DNA of 64,000 bases from Zobellia amurskyensis (GCF_009725985.1 NZ_RCNR01000012.1:1-64000); one strand, 5' to 3'; positions 1 to 8,737 are shown, numbered from the stretch's first letter. Program-made: numbers and translations. The notes: generated from the letters alone by a model not told the origin.

Positions 1-372
1 TTTTTTAAATCCGACTATACTTTTTTGCAAAGTAGCCTCTTCTTCCATTTTTGGATTAGAACCGTATTTATTTTCTCCTTCCTCACTGTCCGTACAAGCT
101 AAAATAAGGTTATAAATAGGCACAAGTAAGAACCATCCACTTTTGCCAACATCATGCATTCTTCGTACACCTACAGCAATACCCGGTATCAATACACCCA
201 ATGAGTATATTATGGATAAGAAAAGAAGCGCAGGGACTTCAACCACTATGGCTACAATTTGTAAACCATAAGAAATCAACATATTGAACAAGAAAAACAT
301 CCAATATTCTTTTCTTCTGGCACGACCTTCAAAGCCTGCATAGTTCTGTAAAACTTTTAAATACCAATTCAT
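1..372 (-). CDS. DUF805 family inner-membrane protein (3' end cut by window edge)
   Basis: The frame opens with ATG at 372 and is still open at base 1, so about 124 N-terminal residues are visible. The start MNWYLKVLQNYAGFEGRARR, then KEYWMFFLF, a run of hydrophobic helices and the pattern GIAVGVRRMHDVGKSGWFLL are typical of the DUF805 (YhaH-like) family, which are small membrane proteins of roughly 120-150 residues. No biochemical role is established for the family. It is preceded on its own strand by a 307-base spacer (373-679) that holds a decayed coding fragment and the terminator of the PPIase gene. Family assignment is fairly sure; the C-terminus lies outside the window. Confidence 0.8.
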   Translation of the reverse strand, partial: MNWYLKVLQNYAGFEGRARRKEYWMFFLFNMLISYGLQIVAIVVEVPALLFLSIIYSLGVLIPGIAVGVRRMHDVGKSGWFLLVPIYNLILACTDSEEGENKYGSNPKMEEEATLQKSIVGFKK

Positions 373-479
373 AGGTTTAAGATTTAGGGGTTATTACTAT
401 TTATGAATGGTACAAACGGACATCTTTGCTATGTATTATGAAATTTTAGATGAACTGCACGGAAAACAGAGAAATTAGA

Positions 480-635
480 TTATCTGCAGAACTTAATCAT
501 TAAAGTTTTAGGTTTTTCCTGAAGTACAACCCCAAGCCCAGCATCCCAAGAAATATAATAGCCTACCAAAAACTTCATCGTAGATTGAACGAAGCCATAT
601 CCACATCCTAGATACCAAGTAAAACTAATACGCAC
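480..635 (-). pseudogene. possible decayed gene fragment in the 373-679 spacer
   Basis: On the minus strand an uninterrupted 51-codon frame runs from 635 to a TAA at 480-482. It reads like the end of a larger protein (for example WYLGCGYGF and later GYYISWDAGLG). It has no convincing start codon or ribosome site and begins immediately after the poly-U of the neighbouring terminator, so it is more likely a remnant than a working gene. The Gly/Tyr/Trp-rich composition resembles a secreted or outer-membrane beta protein, but no family can be named. The rest of the 373-679 spacer shows no other gene. Confidence 0.3.
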
Positions 636-639
636 AAAA

Positions 640-660
640 AAACCCGCATAAAGCGGGTTT
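640..660 (-). terminator. Rho-independent terminator of the PPIase gene
   Basis: An 8-bp perfect stem (AAACCCGC at 640-647, GCGGGTTT at 653-660) encloses a 5-base loop. On the minus strand it is followed by a run of T. It lies just after the stop of the cyclophilin-FKBP gene, so it ends the nrnA-gldI-PPIase transcript. Confidence 0.85.
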
Positions 661-679
661 CAATGTATATAGGTGGTTC

Positions 680-1792
680 TTACTCTGCTACTCCTGTAAT
701 TTCAAGGTCAAATACTAAATCTGCACTTGGCGGTATTGGGCCTGTACCTTGAGGACCATATCCTAAATGCGATGGTATAAAAATCCGCACTTTATCCCCA
801 ATTTTCATATTCAAAAGACCTTCTTTAAAACCAGCTATTAAACTAGCGTCAGGACTATATTCCATTGGTATTGGCTCATACCCGCCACCTTGTTTTCTGC
901 GAACATCAAATTTATTATACTTTGTAGCAACATCTTCATAGTTACTATCAAACAACGTTCCATCTTCCAAGAATCCGGCATAATACACAAGAACTTGACT
1001 ACCAAGAGTAGGCTTCTCACCTTCTCCTTCTTTTAAAGTCAATATTTTAAGTCCACTAGGTAATTCCTTGGCTTCTCCTTTTTGACCTTCAAGTGTCGCA
1101 GTAAAGTCGCTTTTCATTTTTTCAAATGCAGCAATTTTAGCTTCTTCTTCGGCAAAATAATCGGTCATAATCTGAACGGCATCAAACTTCTTGGCCATTT
1201 TACCATTACGAACAATCTCTACGCTGTTCATAACCACATCTACTACCGGTTTGTCTTTTGACATAGGGTCTTGTGAAGTTTCCGTAGTCGCGATTGAATC
1301 AACCACATCTAAACCTTCCACAACATGTCCAAACACCGTATGTCTTCCATTTAAAAATGGAGTTTCCTTATGGGTTATAAAAAACTGGCTCCCGTTTGTA
1401 GTAGCTCCAGAATTGGCCATAGACAGGATTCCTTTTTTATCATGTACCAAAGAATCATTGAACTCATCTTTAAACTTGTATCCTGGATTACCACGACCCG
1501 TGCCTGTTGGATCACCACCTTGAATCATAAAATCCTTAATGACTCTATGAAAAATTAGGCCATCAAAATATTTTTTCCCTTTTAAGCTATCGGTAACAAA
1601 TGGGCTTTTCCCTTCCGCCAATGAAATAAAGTTAGCTACGGTAACCGGTGTTTTTTCATATTCCAACTTTATAATGATATCACCTTTACTAGTATGAATA
1701 TCGGCAAAAACGCCATCTCCTAATTCGGCATATTGACTTTTACAACTAGCTAGCAAAACTACTAGGGTTAACAAGTAATAGATTTTTTTCAT
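680..1792 (-). CDS. cyclophilin-FKBP fusion peptidyl-prolyl isomerase, lipoprotein
   Basis: This 370-residue protein catalyses cis-trans isomerisation of X-Pro bonds, probably at the periplasmic face of an envelope membrane. A signal peptide ends in the lipobox LLASC, giving a lipidated Cys17. Residues about 30-195 form a cyclophilin domain with FHRV at 81-84, then GSQFFIT and [12 protein letters not shown]. After a charged helical linker (about 195-240), residues about 245-370 are an FKBP domain ([33 protein letters not shown]). The two isomerase folds in one chain are a fusion. It lies 50 bases after gldI on the same strand and is followed by a terminator, so the three genes nrnA, gldI and this one look co-transcribed. 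A role in folding exported or gliding proteins is inferred from context. Confidence 0.93.
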   Translation of the reverse strand: MKKIYYLLTLVVLLASCKSQYAELGDGVFADIHTSKGDIIIKLEYEKTPVTVANFISLAEGKSPFVTDSLKGKKYFDGLIFHRVIKDFMIQGGDPTGTGRGNPGYKFKDEFNDSLVHDKKGILSMANSGATTNGSQFFITHKETPFLNGRHTVFGHVVEGLDVVDSIATTETSQDPMSKDKPVVDVVMNSVEIVRNGKMAKKFDAVQIMTDYFAEEEAKIAAFEKMKSDFTATLEGQKGEAKELPSGLKILTLKEGEGEKPTLGSQVLVYYAGFLEDGTLFDSNYEDVATKYNKFDVRRKQGGGYEPIPMEYSPDASLIAGFKEGLLNMKIGDKVRIFIPSHLGYGPQGTGPIPPSADLVFDLEITGVAE

Positions 1793-1842
1793 GTTTTAAT
1801 CCTTTGTTTAAATTGTACTCTTTTTTAATTATTAGGTGCACT

Positions 1843-2388
1843 TTATTCTACTGAACCTTGCTCTTTTTCAATTTTAAAAATGGATAATGTAACCTTAAAC
1901 GGAACATTTATGCCAATCTTATCATTATCTCCATGATAACCGTATCCTAAGGAAGAAGGAAACAAAAAAGTACCTGTCTCACCCTCTTTTAACATCTTTA
2001 CGCTATTTCGCAATCCTGGAAACAAATCCTGTTTATCTACCTTATAAGTTAACGTACCAATATCGTCCATACTATAAATAGTATCGTTCTTTAGGCTGAT
2101 GACATTATAGGTCATTACCACCAAATCATCTGGTTGAGCAGTGTAATCCGCTGCCTCATTCTTAACATCATAATAAAACCAAGACCCACTTGCAGAGTGC
2201 GTGTACTCATGTACGGTATCCTTGGCCATCAAATCTTGCATTAACTTCTCTTCTTTGGCCAAAAGCTCTTTGCTGCGCTTAACCGACTGCTTAAAAAAAC
2301 TACCCGATTTAACTTCAACGGGTCTTCTTGCTTCGGGGCCACCACAACCTACCAGTGTAATTAAAAAAATAAGACTTAAGATTCTCAT
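1843..2388 (-). CDS. gldI: GldI-type FKBP-like lipoprotein isomerase
   Basis: This is a 181-residue FKBP-type peptidyl-prolyl isomerase with a lipoprotein signal (lipobox LVGC, Cys15) followed by GGPE. The FKBP core lies in about residues 75-175 and keeps LFPGLRNSVKMLKEGE and PSSLGYGYHGD. In Flavobacterium, GldI is required for gliding and is encoded beside a DHH phosphoesterase. The same neighbour is present here (nrnA, 4-base overlap at 2385-2388), which supports the name. It is probably an outer-membrane lipoprotein that helps fold the gliding/type IX secretion machinery; this follows from the family, not from the sequence alone. A generic FKBP lipoprotein is the alternative. Confidence 0.85.
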   Translation of the reverse strand: MRILSLIFLITLVGCGGPEARRPVEVKSGSFFKQSVKRSKELLAKEEKLMQDLMAKDTVHEYTHSASGSWFYYDVKNEAADYTAQPDDLVVMTYNVISLKNDTIYSMDDIGTLTYKVDKQDLFPGLRNSVKMLKEGETGTFLFPSSLGYGYHGDNDKIGINVPFKVTLSIFKIEKEQGSVE

Positions 2389-3401
2389 GCCTGTAATTGG
2401 TCTTGATAATTTTCTAAAAGTGATTCAAAATAAAGAGCGGTTTCTTTAAGCGACCTATCGCTTTTTCCTCCTGCAGCATTATCATGTCCGCCTCCCTCAA
2501 AATAGGCCCTTGCGAATTCGTTAACAGAAAATTCTCCAATAGACCTAAAGGAAATCTTTATAATTCCTTCTTCTTTATTCTCTATAAAAATAACAGCAAA
2601 TATAATACCTTCAAGCGTAAGTCCGTAATTAACAAAACCCTCCGTATCTCCTTTTTGGTATTCGTAGGTATCAAGTTCTTCTTGACTCAAAGTAATATAG
2701 GCAGTTCGGTATTTATCAATAATAACCATGTTTTTTAGCGCACAACCCAAAAGATGCAACCTACCTGGCGTATTAGTGTCATACACCCTGTGATGTATCT
2801 GTGTATTTTCAGCACCTTTATCAATTAAATCAGCAACAACACGATGTGTTCTACCGGTAGTAGACCTGAATTTAAATGAGCCGGTATCCGTCATGATACC
2901 TGTATAAAGGCAATCTGCCATTTCTGAGGTTATTTTATCCACATCACCCAAAAACTCAATGAAATTATAAACCATTTCACAAGTTGACGTCATAGAAACA
3001 TCCGAGTACATAATTTCGGCGTAATCAGACGGTGCTTGATGATGATCGATCATAACAAATGGCACCGTTAAATCTTCTAAAACGGATTGCATCTGCCCAA
3101 TTCTCCCCAAATGGTTAAAGTCTAAGGTAAAAACTACCGTAGCTTCGGCTATTTTTTCCTTGGCTTGGCTATTCTGTTTTTCAAAATTTAAAATGTTCTC
3201 GTTACCCGGCATCCATTTTAAAAACTTAGGATAATCATTAGGTGCTACAACAACAGCCTCCTGACCTCTATTTATAAGATAGTGGTACAATGCCAAAGTT
3301 GAACCAACAGCATCACCATCGGGATTTTTATGTGGTACGATTACGATTTTTTGCGGTTGGGAAAGTAGTTGCTGAACCGCTTTTATAGACTCCAAATTCA
3401 T
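2385..3401 (-). CDS. nrnA: DHH/DHHA1 phosphoesterase, oligoribonuclease/pAp phosphatase
   Basis: NrnA degrades short RNA oligonucleotides and converts 3'-phosphoadenosine 5'-phosphate to AMP. The 338-residue chain has the ordered DHH motifs: HKNPDGDAVGS near residue 24, TLDFNHLGRIG near 113, the DHH triad in IDHHQAP near 138 and YTGIMTDTGSF near 187. The C-terminal DHHA1 domain ends in the nucleic-acid-binding FEGGGHDNAAGG. Length is normal for the family. It starts the minus-strand nrnA-gldI-PPIase unit. A near-consensus box TATCTTCG lies about 10 bases before its ATG, divergent to the box serving the gene at 3480. Confidence 0.93.
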   Translation of the reverse strand: MNLESIKAVQQLLSQPQKIVIVPHKNPDGDAVGSTLALYHYLINRGQEAVVVAPNDYPKFLKWMPGNENILNFEKQNSQAKEKIAEATVVFTLDFNHLGRIGQMQSVLEDLTVPFVMIDHHQAPSDYAEIMYSDVSMTSTCEMVYNFIEFLGDVDKITSEMADCLYTGIMTDTGSFKFRSTTGRTHRVVADLIDKGAENTQIHHRVYDTNTPGRLHLLGCALKNMVIIDKYRTAYITLSQEELDTYEYQKGDTEGFVNYGLTLEGIIFAVIFIENKEEGIIKISFRSIGEFSVNEFARAYFEGGGHDNAAGGKSDRSLKETALYFESLLENYQDQLQA

Positions 3402-3448
3402 GCGTGCGAAGATACAATTTAATAACGTAGCCTTTTAAGGCAAAGTCT

Positions 3449-3456
3449 TATTTTTG
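3449..3456 (+). promoter_or_regulatory. Bacteroidota -7 box for the PhoD-like gene
   Basis: TATTTTTG fits the TAnnTTTG consensus and sits 23 bases before the ATG at 3480. No clear TTG -33 element was found at the expected distance. Confidence 0.5.
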
Positions 3457-3479
3457 CCGTAACATTTTAATGCCAATAT

Positions 3480-4529
3480 ATGCTGAATAAATCTATCCTC
3501 ATCTGTTTCATATGTCTTATTACTAATTGTAAGACGGTAAAACCAAGTGAACAGACTCCAAACAAAGAGATGACCATTGCCGCCTCCAAAGCAGATTTCA
3601 CTTTGGCATTTGGCTCTTGTAATAAACAAAACGAGACCAATTTACTTTGGGACGACATTCTTAAAACCCAACCTGATCTTTGGGTTTGGGGAGGTGATAA
3701 TATTTATGCGGACACAGACAACATGAAGCGACTACGCAGCATGTACACCCAACAAAATGCCGTGACAGGATACCAAAATCTAAAAAAAGAAGTACCTATA
3801 ATAGGAACATGGGACGACCATGACTATGGACTGAACGACGGTGGGGTTGAATTTGATAAAAAGGAAGAAAGTCAACAAGAGTTTTTAGATTTTATGGGAG
3901 TTGATCCAAATGACCCTAGAAGAACTCAGGAAGGTGTTTACAGCTCACATACCTACAACACACCAAATGGAAGTATTAAAGTAATTGTGCTGGACACTAG
4001 GTATTTTAGAACGGCCCTAACCCCGGATACAGCTACTAAAAAAAGAACAAAACCGAACACCTATGGTCAAGGCACTGTTTTAGGAGAAACCCAATGGTCT
4101 TGGCTTGCCAAAGAACTTAACAACTCCGAAGCCGATTTTAACCTTTTGGTAAGCAGTATTCAAATACTATCCAACGAACATGGGTTTGAAACTTGGGGAA
4201 ATTTCCCCCACGAAGTGGATAAACTTGAGAAAACGATAGTTGATTCTAAGGCAAAAGGCGTCATGATACTCTCTGGCGACCGCCACATCTCCGAATTTTC
4301 AAAAACAGAAATACCGGGCTTACAGTATCCTCTTGTTGATTTTACCAGCAGCGGACTTACACACTCATATACAGCTTATAAGGGCGAAACCAATCCGTTT
4401 AGGGTGGGTGACGTTGTTTCTATAAAAAGTTTCGGACTAATTAAATTTAATTTTAAAACTAAAGAAGCGTGGATGCAAATGCTCGGTGATGACCTAAAAC
4501 TCTTAGGCGAACTACATCAAACCTATTAA
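3480..4529 (+). CDS. PhoD-like metallophosphatase, lipoprotein
   Basis: This is a 349-residue exported phosphatase of the alkaline phosphatase D / PhoD-like metallophosphatase family. Signal residues 1-16 are followed by a lipobox-like LITNC with Cys17. Metal-binding signatures occur in order: FGSCNKQ, WGGDNIYAD, GTWDDHDYGLND, then LSGDRHISE near residue 265. Family members hydrolyse phosphomonoesters or diesters using Ca/Fe. Being a lipoprotein, it likely works at the cell surface or in the periplasm. It is a single gene with its own -7 box, divergent from nrnA. A second, more distant PhoD-like gene is at 38777. The actual substrate cannot be read from the sequence. Confidence 0.88.
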   Translation: MLNKSILICFICLITNCKTVKPSEQTPNKEMTIAASKADFTLAFGSCNKQNETNLLWDDILKTQPDLWVWGGDNIYADTDNMKRLRSMYTQQNAVTGYQNLKKEVPIIGTWDDHDYGLNDGGVEFDKKEESQQEFLDFMGVDPNDPRRTQEGVYSSHTYNTPNGSIKVIVLDTRYFRTALTPDTATKKRTKPNTYGQGTVLGETQWSWLAKELNNSEADFNLLVSSIQILSNEHGFETWGNFPHEVDKLEKTIVDSKAKGVMILSGDRHISEFSKTEIPGLQYPLVDFTSSGLTHSYTAYKGETNPFRVGDVVSIKSFGLIKFNFKTKEAWMQMLGDDLKLLGELHQTY

Positions 4530-4532
4530 AAG

Positions 4533-4562
4533 TTGCCGATTATTGAATAAAGCGTATTTTTG
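4533..4562 (+). promoter_or_regulatory. promoter of ndk
   Basis: TTG at 4533-4535 and TATTTTTG at 4555-4562 are separated by 19 bases, a near-ideal flavobacterial promoter. It overlaps an upstream in-frame TTG at 4560, which therefore should not be taken as the ndk start; the ATG at 4578 gives a short leader of about 11 bases. Confidence 0.7.
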
Positions 4563-4577
4563 CAAAAAATTTTTACA

Positions 4578-4997
4578 ATGACAACGAACAGAACATTTAC
4601 GATGATCAAACCCGATGCGGTTGAAAACGGACACATTGGTGGCATTCTGGAAAAAATAACTTCCGCTGGCTTCAAGATCGTCGCCATGAAATATACACAA
4701 CTTAGCACAAGAGATGCACAAGAGTTCTATGCCGTTCACAGCGAGCGTCCTTTTTACGGGGAATTAGTAGAATTTATGAGCCGTGGGCCTATTGTTGCCG
4801 CTATCTTGGAAAAAGACAATGCTGTTGAAGATTTTCGTGCATTGATCGGTGCAACAAATCCTGCTGAAGCAGCTGAAGGTACTATTAGAAAATTATTTGC
4901 TTCAAATATTGCTGAAAATGCGGTACATGGATCAGATAGCGATGAGAATGCAGCTATTGAAGGTGCTTTCCATTTTTCTGGAAGAGAGATTTTCTAA
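4578..4997 (+). CDS. ndk: nucleoside diphosphate kinase
   Basis: Ndk transfers the gamma-phosphate from ATP to nucleoside diphosphates through a phosphohistidine. The protein from ATG 4578 is 139 residues, the usual length. It starts [20 protein letters not shown] and contains the active-site region [12 protein letters not shown] with the catalytic His, plus RGPIVAAIL and the [11 protein letters not shown] loop. It is monocistronic, with its own promoter at 4533-4562 and a bidirectional terminator just downstream. Confidence 0.97.
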   Translation: MTTNRTFTMIKPDAVENGHIGGILEKITSAGFKIVAMKYTQLSTRDAQEFYAVHSERPFYGELVEFMSRGPIVAAILEKDNAVEDFRALIGATNPAEAAEGTIRKLFASNIAENAVHGSDSDENAAIEGAFHFSGREIF

Positions 4998-5014
4998 GAC
5001 ATTATACTTTTACT

Positions 5015-5056
5015 AAAAACCTGTAAGCTTCAAGAAATTGATGCTCACAGGTTTTT
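5015..5056. terminator. bidirectional terminator between ndk and the DUF721 gene
   Basis: AAAAACCTGT (5015-5024) pairs with ACAGGTTTTT (5047-5056), with an extra AGC/GCT step inside. U tracts arise on both strands, fitting the convergent genes on either side. The right arm overlaps the stop codon of the DUF721 gene. Confidence 0.85.
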
Positions 5057-5351
5057 ATCTTAGTACCAGTTTCTGCACCAAATCCTTACCCAAATCTTCA
5101 TTGAGCATTTTTACTATTTTGGACTTGCCCAAACTCAATTCCTCCCTAAGTACGGATGATGATAACGCTACAAAAAGTGTATCTCCCTTAAGTTCAATAT
5201 CCGTAGTGTAATTATTTACGCCATTTCCCATAAGGTTTCGCCATGCTTCGCGAGCGTCTACTTTATCCATACCTTTCTGAAGCCGATTCTCCTTTATGAA
5301 TTCGTTCAAGGCCTGGCTCATATTCAGGTTTTCATTTCGTCTCTTTGCCAT
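5055..5351 (-). CDS. DUF721 (DciA-like) domain protein
   Basis: This small basic protein of 98 residues runs from the ATG at 5351 and starts MAKRRNENLNMSQALNEFI. It has the DUF721 pattern of an N-terminal helix, WRNLMG, then LKGDTLFVALSSSVLREEL and a C-terminal helix. DUF721 includes DciA, the ancestral loader/operator of the replicative helicase DnaB. The partner here is unproven, but the location next to recF fits a replication or repair role. A longer frame to 5375 overlaps the upstream stop and is rejected. It starts one base after the lipocalin gene's stop, so the two are co-transcribed. Confidence 0.82.
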   Translation of the reverse strand: MAKRRNENLNMSQALNEFIKENRLQKGMDKVDAREAWRNLMGNGVNNYTTDIELKGDTLFVALSSSVLREELSLGKSKIVKMLNEDLGKDLVQKLVLR

Positions 5352-5352
5352 T

Positions 5353-5769
5353 CTATTGGATTGAAATAGGTTCAAATCGTTTATAATCGTACCGAATTCC
5401 TTCTTCGTTCACTACCGAAAAAGTAGTGTCATCTAATTCCACTAACTTTTCGGACCACTCACTTAATTCGGTCTTATAATCAATTGAAAAATTATTCTCG
5501 TTTTTGCTGATAACAAAAGCTTCGGCATCATCTGAAGTTGCGTAGGTACCATCCAATCTTGGTTGCATTTTTTTACGGTAACCTTCTTCTCCGTTTATAG
5601 AAATGTAGTCAATACTGGTATTTACCTTGTATTCTTTAGTTTTACCATCGGGCAGGGTTACCTGCGTAATTTCCCAATACCCATCAAGCTTACTCAAATC
5701 TTCTTTAGAAATGCTAGAGGAACACCCTAAAAACAAACCTATAAATCCTATTAAAAATATCTTCTTCAT
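5353..5769 (-). CDS. lipocalin-like small lipoprotein
   Basis: A 138-residue lipoprotein: signal peptide MKKIFLIGFIGLFLGC with lipidated Cys16, then KLDGYWEITQVTLPDGK, the start of a lipocalin-like beta-barrel common in Bacteroidota. The remaining alternating beta pattern (AFVISKNENNFSIDY, DTTFSVVNEEG) fits one compact barrel. The ligand and role are unknown. It lies between recF and the DUF721 gene on the same strand with gaps of 18 and 1 bases, so it is probably read through from recF. Confidence 0.75.
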   Translation of the reverse strand: MKKIFLIGFIGLFLGCSSSISKEDLSKLDGYWEITQVTLPDGKTKEYKVNTSIDYISINGEEGYRKKMQPRLDGTYATSDDAEAFVISKNENNFSIDYKTELSEWSEKLVELDDTTFSVVNEEGIRYDYKRFEPISIQ

Positions 5770-5787
5770 CTTTTAAAAGTCTACTCC

Positions 5788-6867
5788 TTATAATCTAAAT
5801 AATTTATACGTCTGGTGTATTTGTTTTACAACCGCTTCGGTACGCTCGGCATGTGTATCACTTATAAAAATTTGACCAAAATTTTCATTGTTCACCAAAG
5901 CTACGATATGTGACACCCGATGCTCGTCTAATTTATCAAAAATATCATCCAGCAATAAAATAGGCGTTGTTTTAGATCGTGCTTTTATAAACTGAAACTG
6001 AGCGAATTTTAAAGCAATTAGAAATGATTTTTGCTGCCCCTGACTACCAAATTTTTTAATGGGATGACCAGAAATTTCAAATCCCAAATCGTCTTTGTGC
6101 ACCCCTACCGAAGTATACTGCAAAGCCTTATCTTTCTCTACGGACTTTTCCAAAAGGGATAACAAATTATCATTAAGCAATTTACTATCATAACTTAATG
6201 ATACATCTTCTTTACCTCCTGATATGGCTATGTATTGCTCTTTAAAAATAGGAATAAAAGCTTCTAAAAAAGCTACACGTTTATCAAAAATTTTTGTTCC
6301 ATAATCGTGTAGTTGCTCATTATAGACCGCAAGTGTATCCTTATTAAATGTATGATTTGCCGCAAAATATTTTAAAAGTGAATTACGTTGCGCCAAAACC
6401 TTGTTGTATTTTATAAGGTCTTGCAGATAGCTTTTATCGGATTGAGAAATAACCCCGTCAATAAATTTCCGCCTTGTATCACTGCCTTCTATTATCAAAT
6501 CGCGATCCGCAGGCGAAATAATCACCAAAGGTAAAAGGCCTATATGGTCAGATAGGCGATCATACGCCTTTCCATTCCGCTTAATAATTTTTTTAGCCCC
6601 ACGTTTTAAACTACAGACTACTTTTTCTTCGCGTTCATCTTTTTGAAATTCGCCTTCTATAACAAAAAAATCTTCGTCGTGTTTTATGTTCTGTGTAGAA
6701 ACCGGATTAAAGTAGCTTTTGCCAAAGGAAAGATGGTACACCGCATCTAATACATTGGTTTTCCCCACACCGTTAGGCCCCACCATACAGTTAATCTTCT
6801 TGTCTAAATCTAGATCTTTTGAATCAAAATTTTTGTAGTTAATGAGGGATAATTTCTTTAAAAACAT
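5788..6867 (-). CDS. recF: DNA replication/repair protein RecF
   Basis: RecF is an SMC-like ATPase that helps load RecA at single-strand gaps with RecO and RecR. The 359-residue protein has Walker [14 protein letters not shown] near residue 29, the SFGKSYF segment, [11 protein letters not shown], the ABC signature region [14 protein letters not shown] near 270 and Walker [17 protein letters not shown] near 300. Length and motif order are normal. A TATTTTTG box on the minus strand (6916-6909), about 42 bases before the ATG, may be its promoter, divergent from that of the TPR gene. Confidence 0.96.
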   Translation of the reverse strand: MFLKKLSLINYKNFDSKDLDLDKKINCMVGPNGVGKTNVLDAVYHLSFGKSYFNPVSTQNIKHDEDFFVIEGEFQKDEREEKVVCSLKRGAKKIIKRNGKAYDRLSDHIGLLPLVIISPADRDLIIEGSDTRRKFIDGVISQSDKSYLQDLIKYNKVLAQRNSLLKYFAANHTFNKDTLAVYNEQLHDYGTKIFDKRVAFLEAFIPIFKEQYIAISGGKEDVSLSYDSKLLNDNLLSLLEKSVEKDKALQYTSVGVHKDDLGFEISGHPIKKFGSQGQQKSFLIALKFAQFQFIKARSKTTPILLLDDIFDKLDEHRVSHIVALVNNENFGQIFISDTHAERTEAVVKQIHQTYKLFRL

Positions 6868-6952
6868 GCGCTATAATTCCAATTTTAATGGTGCCGAATT
6901 CGAAAACTCAAAAATAACGAATAAATACCCTTTCGGTTTTGGATAAAACCTT

Positions 6953-6960
6953 TATTTTTG
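6953..6960 (+). promoter_or_regulatory. -7 box for the TPR-ribH unit
   Basis: TATTTTTG, a match to TAnnTTTG, is 21 bases before the ATG at 6982. No TTG was found at the ideal distance. Confidence 0.5.
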
Positions 6961-6981
6961 CGCCACCAATAAAATTAGAAA

Positions 6982-7749
6982 ATGGCAACATATAAGAAGC
7001 GGGGTTTTAAACCGAAAGATAAAGCAGAGGAGCAAGAACTTACAGAACAGGAAAGCGCAACTGCAGAAGTCTTTAGCACACTAGACGAAAGTGCCTCTAA
7101 AACCGAAGCTTGGGTAGCCAGTAATCAGAATTATATTTTAGGTATTATTGGCGTTATTGCTGTGGGAGTTTTAGGATATTTGGCCTATGCTCAATTTGTA
7201 GAAAAGCCTAAAGAGGCAAATGCTGCAAATGAAATGTATTATCCACAACAATATTTTGACCAAGCACTTAACAGCCCAACTGCTAAAGATTCTTTATACA
7301 ATCTTGCCTTGAACGGTGCGGAAGGAAAATATGGTTTTCTAGATATAATTGATGAATACAGTGGCACAAAAGCAGCTAATCTAGCTAATTACTCAGCTGG
7401 TATGGCGTATTTGAACATGCAAAAATACCAAGAAGCTATTTCGCATCTTGAAGATTTTAATTCGGAAGACGATATTCTTGGCGCTTTGGCCAAAGGTGGT
7501 CTAGGCGATGCTTTTATGCAATTAGGTCAGCCAGAAGATGCTTTAGGGTATTACGATAAGGCTATTGCCCACAGCGCTAATAATTACACGGCTCCTAAGT
7601 TTTTATACAAAGCCGGTGTTACAGCTTTAGAATTAAATCAAAATGATAAAGCCTTAAAATACTTTCAGAAAATTAAAGATGAGTATTCATCTTCCGATGA
7701 AGCACGTACTGTTGATGCTTTTATAGGCATGGCTAAAATTAGCAATTAA
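6982..7749 (+). CDS. membrane-anchored TPR protein (YfgM-like)
   Basis: A 255-residue protein. The acidic, Glu-rich N-terminus (about 1-45) is followed by one transmembrane segment (YILGIIGVIAVGVLGYLAYA, about 52-72) and a periplasmic C-terminal domain of TPR-like repeats (AGMAYLNMQKYQEAISHLE, ALAKGGLGDAFMQLGQPEDA). This layout resembles YfgM, which links the Sec translocon to periplasmic chaperones, but the similarity is architectural only. It overlaps the next gene, ribH, by one base (TAATG), so translation is coupled. Confidence 0.8.
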   Translation: MATYKKRGFKPKDKAEEQELTEQESATAEVFSTLDESASKTEAWVASNQNYILGIIGVIAVGVLGYLAYAQFVEKPKEANAANEMYYPQQYFDQALNSPTAKDSLYNLALNGAEGKYGFLDIIDEYSGTKAANLANYSAGMAYLNMQKYQEAISHLEDFNSEDDILGALAKGGLGDAFMQLGQPEDALGYYDKAIAHSANNYTAPKFLYKAGVTALELNQNDKALKYFQKIKDEYSSSDEARTVDAFIGMAKISN

Positions 7750-8231
7750 TGGCTACAGCAAACAAAAACTTATCGGTCTACGATAAAAACAAAATCCCAA
7801 ACGCGATGAATCTTCGGTTTGGGATTGTTGTTTCAGAATGGAATACAGAAATCACTGAAGGCCTATATTCAGGAGCTATTGAAGCACTTTTGGATTGCGG
7901 GGCTATTGAAGCCAACATACTACGCTGGGATGTACCTGGGAGTTTTGAACTGACTTTTGGATGCAAAAAAATGGCAACTACCAAAGATGTTGATGCTGTT
8001 ATTGCCATTGGAAGTGTAATTCAAGGGGAAACCAAACATTTTGATTTTGTCTGCAGTGCTACCGCACAAGGTATTAAAGACCTGAACGTACAATTAGATA
8101 CCCCAGTAATTTTTTGTGTATTGACGGACAACAATATCCAGCAATCACGAGAACGCAGTGGAGGCAAACACGGCAACAAAGGTACTGAGGCCGCAATTGC
8201 TGCTATACAAATGGCTAGTTTAGGTAAATAA
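7749..8231 (+). CDS. ribH: 6,7-dimethyl-8-ribityllumazine synthase
   Basis: RibH condenses 5-amino-6-ribitylaminouracil with 3,4-dihydroxy-2-butanone 4-phosphate in riboflavin synthesis. The 160-residue chain has FGIVVSEWN (substrate loop), WDVPGSFELTF, AIGSVIQGETKHFDFVC with the catalytic His and VIFCVLTDNNIQQS. The C-terminal GGKHGNKGTEAA segment is typical. It is translationally coupled to the TPR gene upstream. A 206-base spacer follows, and no other rib gene is in the window. Confidence 0.97.
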   Translation: MATANKNLSVYDKNKIPNAMNLRFGIVVSEWNTEITEGLYSGAIEALLDCGAIEANILRWDVPGSFELTFGCKKMATTKDVDAVIAIGSVIQGETKHFDFVCSATAQGIKDLNVQLDTPVIFCVLTDNNIQQSRERSGGKHGNKGTEAAIAAIQMASLGK

Positions 8232-8423
8232 TTACCAAAAATCACATATACTACTTTAAAAATCCTGCTTTTTAGCTAAGGACTGTTCAATACTGAACGG
8301 ACAAGTTGCTTGCATACCCCCTGCCAAACTGAAAAAAGGGTTGTTTTATTCCTACAAATTTTCTTCTTAGGTTCTGTTAACAAATTTTGGCAGCAGGAAC
8401 ACGGCATATTTTTTGATTTTAAG

Positions 8424-8431
8424 TAACTTTG
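8424..8431 (+). promoter_or_regulatory. -7 box close to the ATG of the small membrane protein
   Basis: TAACTTTG ends only 6 bases before the ATG at 8438. If it is used, the transcript would be leaderless or almost so. No clear -33 element accompanies it; the rest of 8232-8437 holds no recognisable gene. Confidence 0.35.
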
Positions 8432-8437
8432 AAGATC

Positions 8438-8737
8438 ATGGGAATGCTAAGTAAATTCACGCGCTTAAAGCGAAGTAAGAAGTTTGAATACACCCCTCGT
8501 TATTATGACGATAAGGGAAAAGGCAATCCGTTTAAAATTGAACCAAAATTCGATCAATACAGGAGTACCCTTAATCCGGCAAGAGGCCTAAAAGGCAAGT
8601 TTGGTAGTGCCATGTCAGATGTAAAACGTAAAGGTGATACCAACTTAAAAATACGAATGGCCGTTATTTTAGCCATTTTAGTATTGATTGTACTTTTCAT
8701 TATCGATTTTGACATCTCTATATTCTTTCCAAACTAA
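8438..8737 (+). CDS. small tail-anchored membrane protein (often mislabelled riboflavin synthase beta subunit)
   Basis: The protein is 99 residues: a strongly basic N-terminal part (KFTRLKRSKKFEYTPRYYDD) and one C-terminal transmembrane helix of about 20 residues ending FDISIFFPN. Flavobacterial homologues sit between ribH and mutL and are commonly labelled riboflavin synthase subunit beta, but nothing in the sequence looks like an enzyme; the label seems to come from proximity to ribH. The ATG at 8438 is preferred over an upstream TTG that lies inside a promoter-like box. It overlaps mutL by one base, so the two are coupled. Confidence 0.75.
   Translation: MGMLSKFTRLKRSKKFEYTPRYYDDKGKGNPFKIEPKFDQYRSTLNPARGLKGKFGSAMSDVKRKGDTNLKIRMAVILAILVLIVLFIIDFDISIFFPN

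Noticed and set aside
4560-4577. TTG-started extension of Ndk
   Set aside because: The TTG is part of the TATTTTTG promoter box; the ATG at 4578 gives the standard 139-residue protein.
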